From: Calendula officinalis
Lineage: Eukaryota; Streptophyta; Magnoliopsida; Asterales; Asteraceae
Direction: 5' to 3'
Assembly (NCBI GenBank): GCA_963853835.1
Contig: OY970832.1
Location: 8,328,001-8,392,000, forward strand
DNA length: 64,000 nucleotides
The translations under genes and the position numbers were made by a program. The number at the start of each line of letters is the position of its first letter. Position 1 is the first letter of the stretch. Shown in pieces: positions 40,710 through 50,919 of the stretch. A model generated the notes under the pieces. That model was not told where the DNA came from. It saw only the letters and a list, made by a program, of their open reading frames with translations, and did not search any database.

Positions 40710-43271
40710 AAGTTTGGGAACCCAAGCTTTATATGTCTTGGGTTCATCCTTTGAGAAATGAGCTTTTGGGGATTTAACTTTAAAGACTTTTGGTACCCAT
40801 ACTTGTTTATTACTGGTATTTTGTTTTACTACTGTCCTTTTGTAGTTATTACTGGTGTGAAAATTTCCTACTGATCTTGGTTTATACCCATTGTTTCTAG
40901 CTTTTGAATACTTTACTACTGATGGACCAGTAGTATTTGGGTACTTATCATGTTTAGAATGACCAGTAGTGTTTTTAGGGTTAACACCAGTAGTGTTTTT
41001 GAAATTTGTTTTGGGAGCAGTAGTATTTTTGAAATTAGGGTTATTACCAGTAGTATTCTTGTACTGGTACCATACAGCATTATAATTAGGGTTAACACCA
41101 GTAGTAAATTTGTTAGAGTTTCTACTGGTGTTGGAAAATTTAAAATATTGTTTATTTTGATTGGATTTTCCATTATTCTTGAAGTAATTGCTGTACTTTG
41201 GGCTTCCAGCTCTTCTGTTTTGAACAAACCTTGTTTTACTTCTTCCAAATCTTGGATTTTCAACAATTGGATTTTTAATTTTATTTACTACTGAATGACC
41301 AGTAGTAACTTTTAACTTTTGAGTTTTAGCATTTTCTTTAAGAACTTTAAATTCTTTTAACTCTTTGCAGTTTATTGGATTGTAGTGACAATCCTTTGCT
41401 AAATGGTTCATTTTATTGCATATAACACATCTTAGTTTCTTATTTTTAGCACCTTCAGGTATTCTTTGGTCTAAGAGTTGTGTTTTATTTCTTTCATTCC
41501 CCCTTGTTAAAATTTTTGGTACATTATCTGCATTATATTTGGGAGATTCATTTGGACTTTGAGCTGTGTGAAAACTTGTATCAATTGATTTTGGTGATTC
41601 ACTTTGAGATATAGTAAATTCAATTGATTGTTCATCATCAGAAGAATTATTTGATTCAGATGTTTCATTAGATGATTCAGTTTGATTTTCAGTTTTTAAT
41701 TCATTAATGATTCTTTCTGAACTGTTTTTAAGAGGTGGAATGATTTTATATGGAGGTGGTACAGCATGATATCCCACCCCATGAACAACCTTTTCTGTAG
41801 TTTGATTATTAGTTAATTCATCAAGAATTTTAGTGCTTCTTTCAAACTTTTTAATTGTTAATTTATTTTGTTCAATTTCAAGTTGACATTCTTCTATTTT
41901 ACTTGTAAGTTCATTATTTTTTGTTTCATAAAACTCTTTCTCATCCACAGCTTGAAGCAATTCTTCCTTGATCCGTTGATCAATCATCTTGTACACCTTT
42001 ATTTGATGTTCTTGATCAGCAATCACCCCATCAAACTCATAATTTCTTCTGATTGCTTTTGCTAAATCTTCATTTAATTTATTGTTTTCTTTTTCTAGAT
42101 TTTTAATAATTTTAGCACATTCAGGAGTACAAGGTTTAGATTTTACCTCAGTTTTGTTGTCAGTAAAGGCCATGAGAGCTTGATTTTGAGCATGCTCTTC
42201 TGCTTGGAAGCTCCAGTCATATCCTTGTCCTTGTTGTGACACAAGAGCAGTTGATTTTGATCTTTTGTCTGGATGAGGACATTCTTTTGCAAAGTGACCA
42301 AGGTTGTTACAGTTGTAACATTTGACTTTAGTTTTGTCAAATCCTGCTTTGTCACCTTTGTTGAAATTGAGGCTTGTCCTTCCAGTTCTTTTTAGGAATC
42401 TTTTGGTCCTTAGGCTCAGCATAGCCATCTGCCATTTAAGATCCATCTCCTCAAGATCATCTGGATTCAGTTGTTCCAAGTCATCACTAATCAATGCAGT
42501 ATGCACATGACTAGTGAAGAAGGATTCTCTTGCAGTATCCTCAGAATCTGCAGCCTTTCCTGCGGAGGTTTCCTGTCCTTGACCTGTACTAGACACAAAA
42601 GCAGCATTGTTAGAAGAAATAGAAGGGTTTTTGTGATTTACCTCAGTTTCAAACACTCTGAGATCATTATAGAGTTCATCTAACTCCTTTTCTTCTAAAG
42701 CATCTCTTTGTCTGTACACCACTGTGTACATGGCCCATTCTTCACTAAGAGACCTTAGAAACTTCATGTTGACATCCTCTTGATCCATCTTTACACCAAC
42801 TTGGTTGAGTTCACCAATTAGTTTGTTGAATCTGTCAAACACTTGAGTGAGTGTTTCATTGGGCTTTCCTTTGAAATTTTCAAAGTCTTGTTTGAGAACA
42901 GACTTCATATTCCTCTTGGTGCTCTTTGTCCCAACGAATCTCTTCTCCAGTGCTTCCCACAGTATTTTTGCATCATCATATTCAACAAAGAGATGTTGAT
43001 AATCATTAGGAATGGCCAGTAAGAGAGTGCTTAGAGTTTTGAGTTCAATGCCTTTATCTTTCTTCTCCTTCTCACATTTAAGTTTGTCTGCCTCAGTTGC
43101 AGAGCTACTTGCTTGAAGTTGACCAGTTTTGTTTCCTTCACAAACGACTTCCCACATGGAATAATCTGTAATAAGCATGTATTGCTTAATACGATTCTTC
43201 CACATCCCAAAGTTATTGGGTGTGAGTATAGGAATTTTGTTGGCCTGAGTGCTTTCATTATTATCAGTCAT
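40704..43271 (-). CDS. Copia element 2 gag (855 aa)
   Basis: The ORF opens at ATG 43271 and ends with TAA at 40704-40706. The N-terminal region (LTPNNFGMWKNRI; a DYQHLFVEYDDAKILWEALEKRF-like helix pair; later LNQVGVKMDQEDV) is a UBN2/Copia-type capsid domain. A first CCHC knuckle (CYNCNNLGHFAKEC) lies near residue 315. A long coiled coil follows at about 390-470 and a second CCHC knuckle (CVICNKMNHLAKDC) near residue 640. The C-terminal third has repeated NTTG units that are encoded by the CAGTAGTA/TACTACTG DNA motif, and two WVPK motifs at the end. It is much longer than a typical Copia gag and has no internal stop. Confidence 0.93.
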   Translation of the reverse strand: MTDNNESTQANKIPILTPNNFGMWKNRIKQYMLITDYSMWEVVCEGNKTGQLQASSSATEADKLKCEKEKKDKGIELKTLSTLLLAIPNDYQHLFVEYDDAKILWEALEKRFVGTKSTKRNMKSVLKQDFENFKGKPNETLTQVFDRFNKLIGELNQVGVKMDQEDVNMKFLRSLSEEWAMYTVVYRQRDALEEKELDELYNDLRVFETEVNHKNPSISSNNAAFVSSTGQGQETSAGKAADSEDTARESFFTSHVHTALISDDLEQLNPDDLEEMDLKWQMAMLSLRTKRFLKRTGRTSLNFNKGDKAGFDKTKVKCYNCNNLGHFAKECPHPDKRSKSTALVSQQGQGYDWSFQAEEHAQNQALMAFTDNKTEVKSKPCTPECAKIIKNLEKENNKLNEDLAKAIRRNYEFDGVIADQEHQIKVYKMIDQRIKEELLQAVDEKEFYETKNNELTSKIEECQLEIEQNKLTIKKFERSTKILDELTNNQTTEKVVHGVGYHAVPPPYKIIPPLKNSSERIINELKTENQTESSNETSESNNSSDDEQSIEFTISQSESPKSIDTSFHTAQSPNESPKYNADNVPKILTRGNERNKTQLLDQRIPEGAKNKKLRCVICNKMNHLAKDCHYNPINCKELKEFKVLKENAKTQKLKVTTGHSVVNKIKNPIVENPRFGRSKTRFVQNRRAGSPKYSNYFKNNGKSNQNKQYFKFSNTSRNSNKFTTGVNPNYNAVWYQYKNTTGNNPNFKNTTAPKTNFKNTTGVNPKNTTGHSKHDKYPNTTGPSVVKYSKARNNGYKPRSVGNFHTSNNYKRTVVKQNTSNKQVWVPKVFKVKSPKAHFSKDEPKTYKAWVPKLN

Positions 43272-43345
43272 GATTAATAATGTGTGTGTTTTAAAGATTA
43301 AAACTTTTTGTTGTTCTTAACAATTAGTAGATCTAGAACCAATAA

Positions 43346-43357
43346 GCTCTGATACCA
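43346..43357 (-). promoter_or_regulatory. Primer-binding site, Copia element 2
   Basis: The minus strand reads TGGTATCAGAGC, two bases from the inner end of the 5' LTR (43360). It is complementary to initiator tRNA-Met. Confidence 0.95.
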
Positions 43358-43359
43358 CT

Positions 43360-43977
43360 TGTCAGGATCGATTAACTATAGACAAGTTAATAAACACCTT
43401 AGATCTATTTGATGATAGAAGTTGCAGCGGATCAACACTATATCAATAATTAAGAACGATGAACTGTATGAACAATATGAGAAATATTAAGAACACAGTT
43501 TCACAAAAAGCTTCAATGTATATTATTAAGTTAACAATACACACGTACGTTTACAATTCGTAAGGAACTATATATAATAGTCCTTGAAGCTAAACTATTT
43601 ACCCTAGTTATTCTAGGATACGATATACATCTAATTATAAACGATATACATTGATTTACATTCTATAACTATCTCTGCGAAGATCTCGGACTTGATATGT
43701 TCCATAAACGCGTATCAGTAGTAAAACCAATCACCAGTAGTAAATAAGTAACATCAGTAGTAAACTTGGTGATCAGTAGTAAGTCCAGAAACCAACGTCA
43801 GTAGTAACTACAATGATCAGTAGTATCTTCAATCTTTGTATGATCAGTAGTAACTAAGTTATAGAGAACACCAGCATCAACTTCATCAGTAGTAAATGTT
43901 TCTGCCCCATCAGTAATAAACATAATTATTACCAACTGCAGCATCAGTACTAAGTTGATCTGTGATTTGCTCTAACA
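43360..43977 (-). repeat. 5' LTR of Copia element 2
   Basis: 618 bp, base-for-base the same as 32484-33101 on inspection, including all CAGTAGTA copies. Transcription of the element would start here and run towards lower coordinates. Confidence 0.97.
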
Positions 43978-44055
43978 CCACTCACTTTTTATAGAAGTAT
44001 TATTTTGTAGATCTAAAAACTATGTTTTGTTTATCCTAAATCCTAAAAGGTAATA

Positions 44056-44367
44056 TTACCTACATATCAAAATAAGTGATACATTTAAAGAATTACAATT
44101 TTTTAGGCAAAAGATTAAAATGTAGTTTATGATAGATTAAAATGGATATTTAGTGAAGAATGGGTCCCACTTATTTTGAATAAAGTTATATTAATGATGT
44201 TTAAAAATAAAGTAAGTGTAAAAGAGTAATTTCACTTTATTAAAGTAGACGTTAGTGGAGAAAGGGTTCCATTTTTTTACCAAATAAGATAAGTTTTAAA
44301 AGTGTCTTACTTATTTTTATCCACCTGCTAAATAGAAAGTGTATCACTTATTTTGATACGGAGATAG
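44056..44367. mobile_element. Stowaway-like MITE, 312 bp
   Basis: Terminal inverted repeats include TATCAAAATAAGTGATACA, and the right end inverts to CTATCTCCGTATC-type sequence. A TA duplication flanks the element (44054-44055 and 44368-44369). Related in sequence and size to 45546-45859. Non-coding. Confidence 0.8.
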
Positions 44368-44399
44368 TATTAAACACGGAGTACCATTAATACTTATTA

Positions 44400-45121
44400 G
44401 CCTATTATGAGGCGGTCTTGAACCCTAAATAATTTGAACATAGGGTTATTAGAACTCGAGGTGTCGATTTCATGGTAAGTTTAGTTGGTCAAGTTTGTTT
44501 AAACCATATAAGCATGTCATAAACACAACACTAGATCATTAATTTGGTGTTAAACATCCTTTAAATAAGTAAAGTCAATCGTAGAAGTGAAGAATCAATC
44601 GTATTTGTGCTATCAATTATCATAGAAGCACATGAATCACCCATACATATGGCGTAATATGTTATGCTCTCATGTGGCCACTCTAAACTCTTAATGACAA
44701 TCCACCGATTTTAATGCTCCCCCTTTTAAAGTTTGTAACAAAAGGGACAAAATTTCACATCCAAATTGTTATTTGTATTATTTAGTTCTTACAATTAAGT
44801 TCACTTTTCTCCTTGCAAAATTATAAAATCGTTTCAATACTATGATATTAATTAATGATAAAAATTGAATAGCATCCACATATATTATACCAATAAGCTA
44901 TTTATACGAAAACGTATGTTAGTTAGGTCAAAATATATTTGACCTTTTACTTAAATATTTTGAATTTCATGATATGTGCAACAATCTTTTATATCATTAT
45001 GTATTTAACAAAGTTCAAGCCCATGTTGCATTAAGCTTATATAAAGGAAAAAATTTAGACTAAATTTAAAGATGAAAACTTAGAGGATGCTACTCTCGGG
45101 TTATTAGATACTTAGAATTAG
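44400..45121. other. Intergenic AT-rich sequence
   Basis: No supported gene or repeat. Confidence 0.35.
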
Positions 45122-45377
45122 AATGTCTAAGCATATATAGGTATAGAGAAATGTTCAAGGAGGTCCATTATATTTATGAAGTCCTGAGGAACAAATCTCA
45201 ACCATTGATTAATAAGATATAATGGTCAAGATTAATCACTTATTTTATAATGAAGGGGTATTTCGGTCATTTGACACTTACAAAAAAATTTAATTTTGTT
45301 TATTTTTTATTTTGTTTATTTTTTATTATTATTTTCGTTAAAAAATAATATTTATTTGATAATTACGTGTAGTATAT

Positions 45378-45500
45378 AATCACATGTGATTTTAGTGTAA
45401 AATCACATGTGATTGTATACTTAATCATATTTGATGTTTTAGTTCAATCACATGTGATTCAGTATGCAATCGCATGTGATTCAGTATGCAATCACATTAT
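45378..45500. repeat. Array of the palindrome AATCACATGTGATT
   Basis: The 14-bp perfect palindrome AATCACATGTGATT occurs at 45378-45391, 45401-45414 and 45446-45459. A one-base variant is at 45468-45481 and a broken copy at about 45490-45500. Spacing is 22-45 bp. The array lies inside the foldback element. Confidence 0.9.
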
Positions 45501-45545
45501 GTGTTATTAATGAAAAAAAAAATATATTTAAAAAAAATAAGAATA

Positions 45546-45859
45546 CTTCCTCCTATTCAAAATAAGTGTTACACTTTGTGTTTCATGGTTTTTAAGGCAA
45601 AAGATTATAATGAATGTTAAATTAGATTAATTGAATGGTTAGTGGATAATGAGTCACACACCTTTTAAATAAAGTGGGGTTAATGATGTTTAAAAGTAAA
45701 AAGTAGTGGTAAATGAGTCATTTCACTTTGTTAAAGTAGATAGTTAGTGAGTGTGAGTCATACTATTTTTTGTCAAATAAAATAATTTTTCAAAGTGTAG
45801 CACTTATTTTGAATCACCTATATAAGGAAAGTGTAGCACTTATTTTGAATCGGAGGAAG
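45546..45859. mobile_element. Stowaway-like MITE, 314 bp, nested
   Basis: CTTCCTCC...ATTCAAAATAAGTG and its inverse CACTTATTTTGAAT...GGAGGAAG are the terminal repeats. They are flanked by TA (45544-45545 and 45860-45861), as in Tc1/Mariner-derived MITEs. The second half of the right terminus is duplicated (AAGTGTAGCACTTATTTTGAATC twice, near 45800 and 45832). Nested in the 45.1-46.1 kb foldback. Confidence 0.9.
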
Positions 45860-46214
45860 TAATACAAAATAAAAAAAATAATTCTAAAATAAAAAATAAA
45901 AAATAAAAAAATATATAAAAAAATTATATATTTTTAAAATGACCAAAATACCCCTCAATGTAAATATGTGATTAATCTTGACCATTAGATCTTATTGATC
46001 AATAGTTGAGATTTGTACCTCGGGACTTCATAAAAATGATGAACTTCCTTGAACGCAACTCTATAGGTATATTACTTAGACATTGTAAGAAACTTAATGA
46101 TATTCTTTGTACACAATCTCATTCAACCTTAATGCAAAGTTTCTCTCAACACTTAATCTCTCTACCTTAATCGCACATAATCATATTTATCACTCGCTAA
46201 TTGCTTAGATCTTA

Positions 46215-46330
46215 GGCTTATACAAATATAACTAAGGAATTGTCAAGTGGTAGCTACTCTCGTCTTCTCACAAAAAATCTTGAGTTCATTTCCCAGTAGG
46301 TTCAACTTTTTCACCAAAAATTTCAAACAC
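46215..46330 (+). mobile_element. Possible SINE relic
   Basis: A CAAGTGGTAGCTACTC segment resembling an A box and a GAGTTCATTTCC segment resembling a B box are about 40 nt apart, as in tRNA-derived SINEs. No tail or target duplication was identified. Confidence 0.3.
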
Positions 46331-46699
46331 TTCATAGTTACTTTAATTTATTAAATATTATTTTATATATTGTAAATTTGTATAAAATTCTGACCATACT
46401 TGATCGACCAAATCGACCCTTTTTATCCAAACCAAACCGGTTCGCCCATTTATTTTGCCATCTAATTATTAACCTTTTTTAGGACCTACGACTTTTTCAT
46501 CCTGCATTAATGTTTTGGTAATTCATTTTGGTACCACAGTTTTTGATGTTTATACCATAAAGTACAAGTTTTACTGATAACTGTACAATTAAATAAAACT
46601 ATAATTGTGGTACATCTTACTCCTTCTTAAAACATTTAGGCCTTCTAAGTTTAGAAAGTCTTAATCTTAAACTTAATCTTAAATTTCTACTTTGGGAAA

Positions 46700-46805
46700 C
46701 ATCTTAAACACCACAAAATAAAAAAATATTGCTTAGGAGATTCGAACCTAAGACCTTTTGCGAGTACGGACTGTGTCACCAATTGATCTACTTGATACTT
46801 TGCTT
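46700..46805 (-). mobile_element. tRNA-derived SINE relic
   Basis: On the minus strand, GTAGATCAATTGGTGACACAG (A-box region) is followed about 30 nt later by GGTTCGAATCTCC, an excellent B box. An A/T-rich region follows. It is the usual head of plant SINEs and not a foldable tRNA gene. Confidence 0.5.
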
Positions 46806-47058
46806 TATCCCAAAAAAACATCAAACATAACGCATAAACTTAAAACGTCCAGTCAACAATTTCTTTTTCTGTCGGACAATTTAGTTACGGGTACCCGCCG
46901 CCGCATTGCGCGGGTACCCTGCTTCCATTAAAAGTTATGGTTTGTTTATCACCACCTTAATGTTTTACCATTGATCATTAGATAAAATGCAAAAACATAT
47001 AACACACAATGAAGTTATTAATCACATTCCAATGTAATTAGACATGCATATTATATAC
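46806..47058. other. Intergenic; GC-rich palindromic patch
   Basis: At about 46890-46920 the sequence CGGGTACCCGCC...GCGCGGGTACCC contains overlapping palindromes in an otherwise AT-rich setting. It resembles hairpins near Helitron ends, but no 5' TC or 3' CTRR terminus can be defined. Nothing else is supported. Confidence 0.35.
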
Positions 47059-47349
47059 GGGGCAGTCCTTGGGCATGGCGACGAGGGCGGCTGCCCAGGG
47101 CCCAAAAAATTCAGGGGCTCATTTAAAAAAACAACAACTCATATATACATATGTGTAAACTCATTTGAATAAGGTAAGTCCAACGGAATATTGAAAATAT
47201 GCGGCCTATAAGGTCCAATCCGGACATTTAACTTGGGGATTGAAACGATAATTTAATTTGACAGAAATTTTTTAATTATTTGGAAAAATCAAGGGTGCAT
47301 TTTTAAGATTTTACCCAGGGCCCAATAATTAAATGGACCGGCCCTGAAT
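47059..47349. mobile_element. hAT-like MITE, 291 bp
   Basis: GGGGCAGTCC and GGACCGGCCC are imperfect inverted termini. The 8-bp repeat TTATATAC flanks the element (47051-47058 and 47350-47357). No ORF. It lies about 170 bp upstream of the first DUF642 gene. Confidence 0.75.
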
Positions 47350-47441
47350 TTATATACTCCGTATTACGTTATTTTTTAGGTGTTCTGTATATGTGATTAG
47401 GCATATTACTTATTATATAAATAGTCAAACACTTATAAAGT

Positions 47442-47450
47442 TATAAATAG
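47442..47450 (+). promoter_or_regulatory. TATA box of DUF642 gene 1
   Basis: TATAAATAG, 72 nt upstream of the ATG at 47522, which is a normal spacing for a plant promoter with a short 5' UTR. The hAT-like MITE ends about 90 bp upstream. Confidence 0.6.
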
Positions 47451-47521
47451 GGGGGAAAGGGAGTAGCGCTGCACCGTACTCCATTTGTACTTGTTTTGTT
47501 TCTCACACACAATTATCGAAA

Positions 47522-49485
47522 ATGTCTTTCTTACCCTCTTTTTTCTTTATTTTCGTCTTTTTTTACTACACTTGTACATCTTGTCAAATTGTGGTTGCCG
47601 CTACTACTGCTAGAACTCCTATTCGCGATGGTATGTTGATGTAATGTTACATTGTCATGCATTGGTGTAAAAACTTATTCACACATTATATTGTACAAGT
47701 TTAAAATAGACCGTAACCTTTTATTTTTTCTCCTAATCTTTTATTTGTTTTCTCCCTCTAGGAATGCTTCCAAATGGCCACTTTGAGCTAAGTCCAAAAC
47801 CATCGAAACTCAACAAAACAATGATCATCGGAAAATACTCGTTGCCGAAATGGGAAATCAAGGGCATAGTTGAGTACATCTCGGGTGGGCCCCAACCAGG
47901 TGGGTTCTACTTTGCGGTTCCTCGTGGGACCCATGCAGCAAGACTCGGGAACGAAGCTTCTATAGCACAATACCTTAATGTGGAAGTGGGGTCCACTTAT
48001 TCTCTCACATTTTCGGCTACAAGAACTTGTGCTCAGGATGAGAAACTCATGATACATGCTAACGGTCACTCGGGCGAGCTACCGATTCAGACACTTTATA
48101 GTACCGATGGTGGGGATACTTATGCTTATGCTTTTAAAGCTGTTCATAGTATAGTGAAGGTTACTTTTCGTAATCCTGGGATCCAAGAGGATCCTACATG
48201 TGGGCCCCTATTAGATGCCATCGCCATAAAAAAGATGCCTCCTTTGAAATACTCTGCAGGTATGTTAACTTATATTTTTATTATGTTTATTCAATTATCT
48301 CTTAAATTTCTTTGCCAGGTGTCTTGTTTAAATAGGAAACAACAATAAATAAAGTAAATACGAACTCATGAGTCATGTCAGTAAATTTAAAGGTCCGGAT
48401 CTCAAGCGACAAAAAAGTCAATGTTACAGATGTAGTTTTTTTTTGAAAGAACAAGGTTAGTAAATTAGTCTGACACAAGGTGTAATATGTTTTTTTATTG
48501 AACTTTCCATTTATTGGGAAATTCACCTGAGGAAAATACTTTAACAAAACTTAAACCCGATACCTTGTGAAGGAAAACCCCTTAAAGTGTCCCTTGATCG
48601 ATGACTAGTTGATCTACACCAACAGGTTAATATAATAGATGTAGTTGCAAGATTTTTTTTTTTACGGAATTAGCCCCCTGCTAATTTTATATCTAGTGAG
48701 GGTTTACTTACGAACTTTAATCCGTCACTAAATCGTCATAAATCCATAGTAAAGTGTAGTCATTAGTTTTTTTAGCTATAATTCCGTCGGTAATCACTCG
48801 TTAATCCACGGAAACTTCCGATGAGTTTATCGTGTTGGAAAATTTGTTGCTCATGCCTAGTTTTCTAATTAAGTAGTGAAAAACTGAAATCTATGTGTAC
48901 CCTTGTTATTTTCTATTTGCCATCCAATAAATATGACTTGTAATAATCTATATATAAATGCATGTAGGAAACTTGGTGAAAAATGGCGACTTTGAAATCG
49001 GTCCATATGTCTTCAACAATTTCTCAACAGGAGTCCTTCTCCTGCCCAAAATACACGACATAGTATCCCCACTTCCTGGATGGATCATTGAATCGCTCAA
49101 ACCAGCCAAATATATAGACTCAAAGCACTTCAATGTACCCTCAAAGCTATCAGCCATCGAGTTAGTTGGAGGCCGAGAAACCGCCATTGCACAAATCATA
49201 CGAACCGTTGCTAACAAATTCTATCGGCTAACATTTGTCATAGGCGATGCGAAGAACGGTTGTCATGGTTCAATGATGGTTGAGGCTTTTGCCGGTCGGG
49301 AAACTCTAAAATTGAAACATGAGTCTAAAGGAAAGGGTGATTTCACAACCGGAGTTCTTAAATTCAAAGCGGTTTCAAACCGAACCCGAATCACATTCTA
49401 TAGTGCCTTTTATCACACAAAGCTTCATGATTTTGGACATTTTTGTGGACCTGTGTTAGATGATGTAAAGGTTTGGTTTTATTAG
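47522..49485 (+). CDS. DUF642 cell-wall protein, paralogue 1
   Basis: The exons are 47522-47630, 47762-48259 and 48968-49485, giving 374 residues. The ATG at 47522 is chosen because it starts a hydrophobic signal peptide (FLPSFFFIFVFFYY) in exon 1 and splices in phase (GAT-G/GA) to the mature region. The mature protein has two galactose-binding-like DUF642 domains. The first is in exon 2 (LPNGHFE, YSLPKWEI, GGPQPGGFYFAVPRG, RLGNEASIAQ, CGPLLDAIAI). The second is in exon 3 (LVKNGDFEIGPYVF, PLPGWIIESLKPAKYID, AIELVGGRETAIAQII, CGPVLDDVKV). Members of this plant family are extracellular, bind wall polysaccharides and affect pectin methylesterase activity. Closely related to the gene at 60364. 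Confidence 0.92.
48260..48967 (+). other. Intron 2 of DUF642 gene 1
   Basis: A 708-nt GT-AG intron, AT-rich. No nested gene is supported. The corresponding intron of paralogue 2 is 325 nt. Confidence 0.85.
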
Positions 49486-50000
49486 GTACCGATCTGGTCT
49501 ATAATTTGTTCTTTATAAATAAGATAAAAATACTACGAACTATGAAGATACGCGAATAGCATGATTATTCGTAGAAATGTGATTTGTTGCGTTACTATAT
49601 GTTTGAGTTTCATATATATACTATGCATTTACGTTTGGATGAATCGTTTCTTCAGTCATTATACTTCTTAATTCATTGTAAGAATATCATTTTATTTGTA
49701 ATGAACTTGTCATCTTCACTAATGATCGTATTTTGTGAACTTTTGATTAAAATTACCACATACCAAAAAAAAAAAAAACAAAAAAAAACAAAAAAATTAA
49801 AATTGGTGGTTATTTTTGTTAAGAAATTGGCCCTCAAACACTCACCAAGTCACCATGTATGTAAATGGCACAGGATTGCTCAAACGCTCCTTAGATATGA
49901 CTATATATGCAAAAATTAAACATGCAAAAAAAAATAAAGAACATGATCGTTGCATAATCGTATGTTTATTTGCAATGTAAATATCAATAAGCAACATAAC
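49486..50000. other. 3' flank of DUF642 gene 1
   Basis: The 3' UTR and intergenic sequence. Contains an A-rich run at about 49765-49800. No other feature is supported. Confidence 0.4.
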
Positions 50001-50008
50001 CCTGAATG

Positions 50009-50919
50009 CAGGTCGGCCCTGATTTCAGGGCCTTAGGCGAATATTAATTTTTAGGCCCCGATAATTGGAAAACTCAAAATATGAACACAATGTAAAACTA
50101 TGTACCTTCAAAATTTGACCTTGAAAATGTCTCCTCCAAACGATTCACATTATGAACAACGGCACAGGAGAAGAGTAAGACTATGGGGTATGGGCACCAC
50201 CACCACCACATTTTTTCTGCCACATCATCCGCCACCTCAGCAACCACACCACACCACACCACTCCACTTTATCCAGGAAATACCCACCACTCCACCCCAC
50301 ACTATTTTTTTCCAACTCATCATTTCTTTTCCATTTATTTTAATAAAAATACAAATAATATTTTTCAATAAAAAAAGACAAATAACTTTTATTTTAATAA
50401 TAAATTGTTACAAAATTTCTGTGAATTATGAAGTAAGCCCAAAAGATATTTTTTTTTTAAAATGAGACCCCAAATGAAAAGCCCAAAAAAACCTTACATT
50501 AAACATACTTTCCTTGTCTTCTTCAGCTTCCAACATCGTCTTCGTCGTCTTCTTCTTCCAAATATGCAGGTGAGTTTTTTTTTTCTTCAGCTCTCTTCCA
50601 AATTAATGGTTTAATACCATCGAAATCACAAAAAAAAGCTCATCCCCACCCCCGTTAACAGGCGTGCCCGTTACCACCACCGTTAACCACACACCCCCAC
50701 GCCGTGTAGGGGGGTGGTGTGCGTTTCCCTTCCACGCCGTTTTCCCCGTCCACCTCAGCACCACGCCCACGCCATTTTGGCCCACTCCGTCTAGTCTAAG
50801 AAAAAATGATAACTTTAACTTTCCCAAAATATAAATAAGGATTAAAAAATATATGAGCCCCAATTTAATATTTTGTTATAGGTCCAAGCCTATATTTCTT
50901 TTGCCCAGGGCCGGTAGTG
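50009..50919. mobile_element. hAT-like non-autonomous element, about 0.9 kb
   Basis: The left end CAGGTCGGCCCTG and right end CAGGGCCGGTAGTG are imperfect inverted repeats. Near-identical 8-mers CCTGAATG and CCTGAAAG flank them (50001-50008 and 50920-50927). The interior includes a CCA-rich stretch (about 50190-50300), a TCTTC-rich stretch (about 50515-50560) and a C-rich stretch on the plus strand (50640-50780). No transposase. The boundary confidence is moderate. Confidence 0.5.

Larger units (their letters stand above)
32484..43977 (-). mobile_element. Copia LTR retrotransposon 2, 11.5 kb, identical LTRs, extra 3' ORF
   Basis: The 618-bp LTRs at 32484-33101 and 43360-43977 are identical at every position I compared. 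The perfect TSD CCACT lies at 32479-32483 and 43978-43982. On the minus strand the order is 5' LTR (right), primer site 43357-43346, gag 43271-40704, pol about 40709-37345, an ORF3 of 1158 codons at 36627-33151, a polypurine tract (TTTAGGGGGAGAT) and the 3' LTR (left). Gene order is Copia (integrase before RT). A large ORF between pol and the 3' LTR is known in Sirevirus-type Copia. A CAGTAGTA motif recurs throughout. The insertion is very recent. Confidence 0.97.
45122..46084. mobile_element. Foldback/Mutator-like element with about 150-bp inverted repeats
   Basis: The arms at about 45122-45270 and 45935-46084 are inverted copies of each other with scattered mismatches. Shared blocks include AATGTCTAAG, TTCAAGGA, TATGAAGTCC, ACAAATCTCAAC and ATGGTCAAGATTAATCAC. 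The interior carries a palindrome array (45378-45500) and a nested Stowaway MITE (45546-45859). There is no ORF and no clear TSD. Confidence 0.75.

Noticed and set aside
43346..43357. tRNA gene remnants suggested by TGGTATCAGAGC sites
   Set aside because: Only the 12-nt primer-binding complement is present at each site (also 5107, 20052 and 51526), with no tRNA fold.
46700..46805. Functional tRNA gene on the minus strand
   Set aside because: A- and B-box-like sequences are present, but no cloverleaf with paired acceptor and anticodon arms can be formed.
46885..46925. Helitron terminus at the CGGGTACCC palindromes
   Set aside because: The hairpin-like sequence is suggestive, but no TC start, CTRR end or AT target site could be matched.
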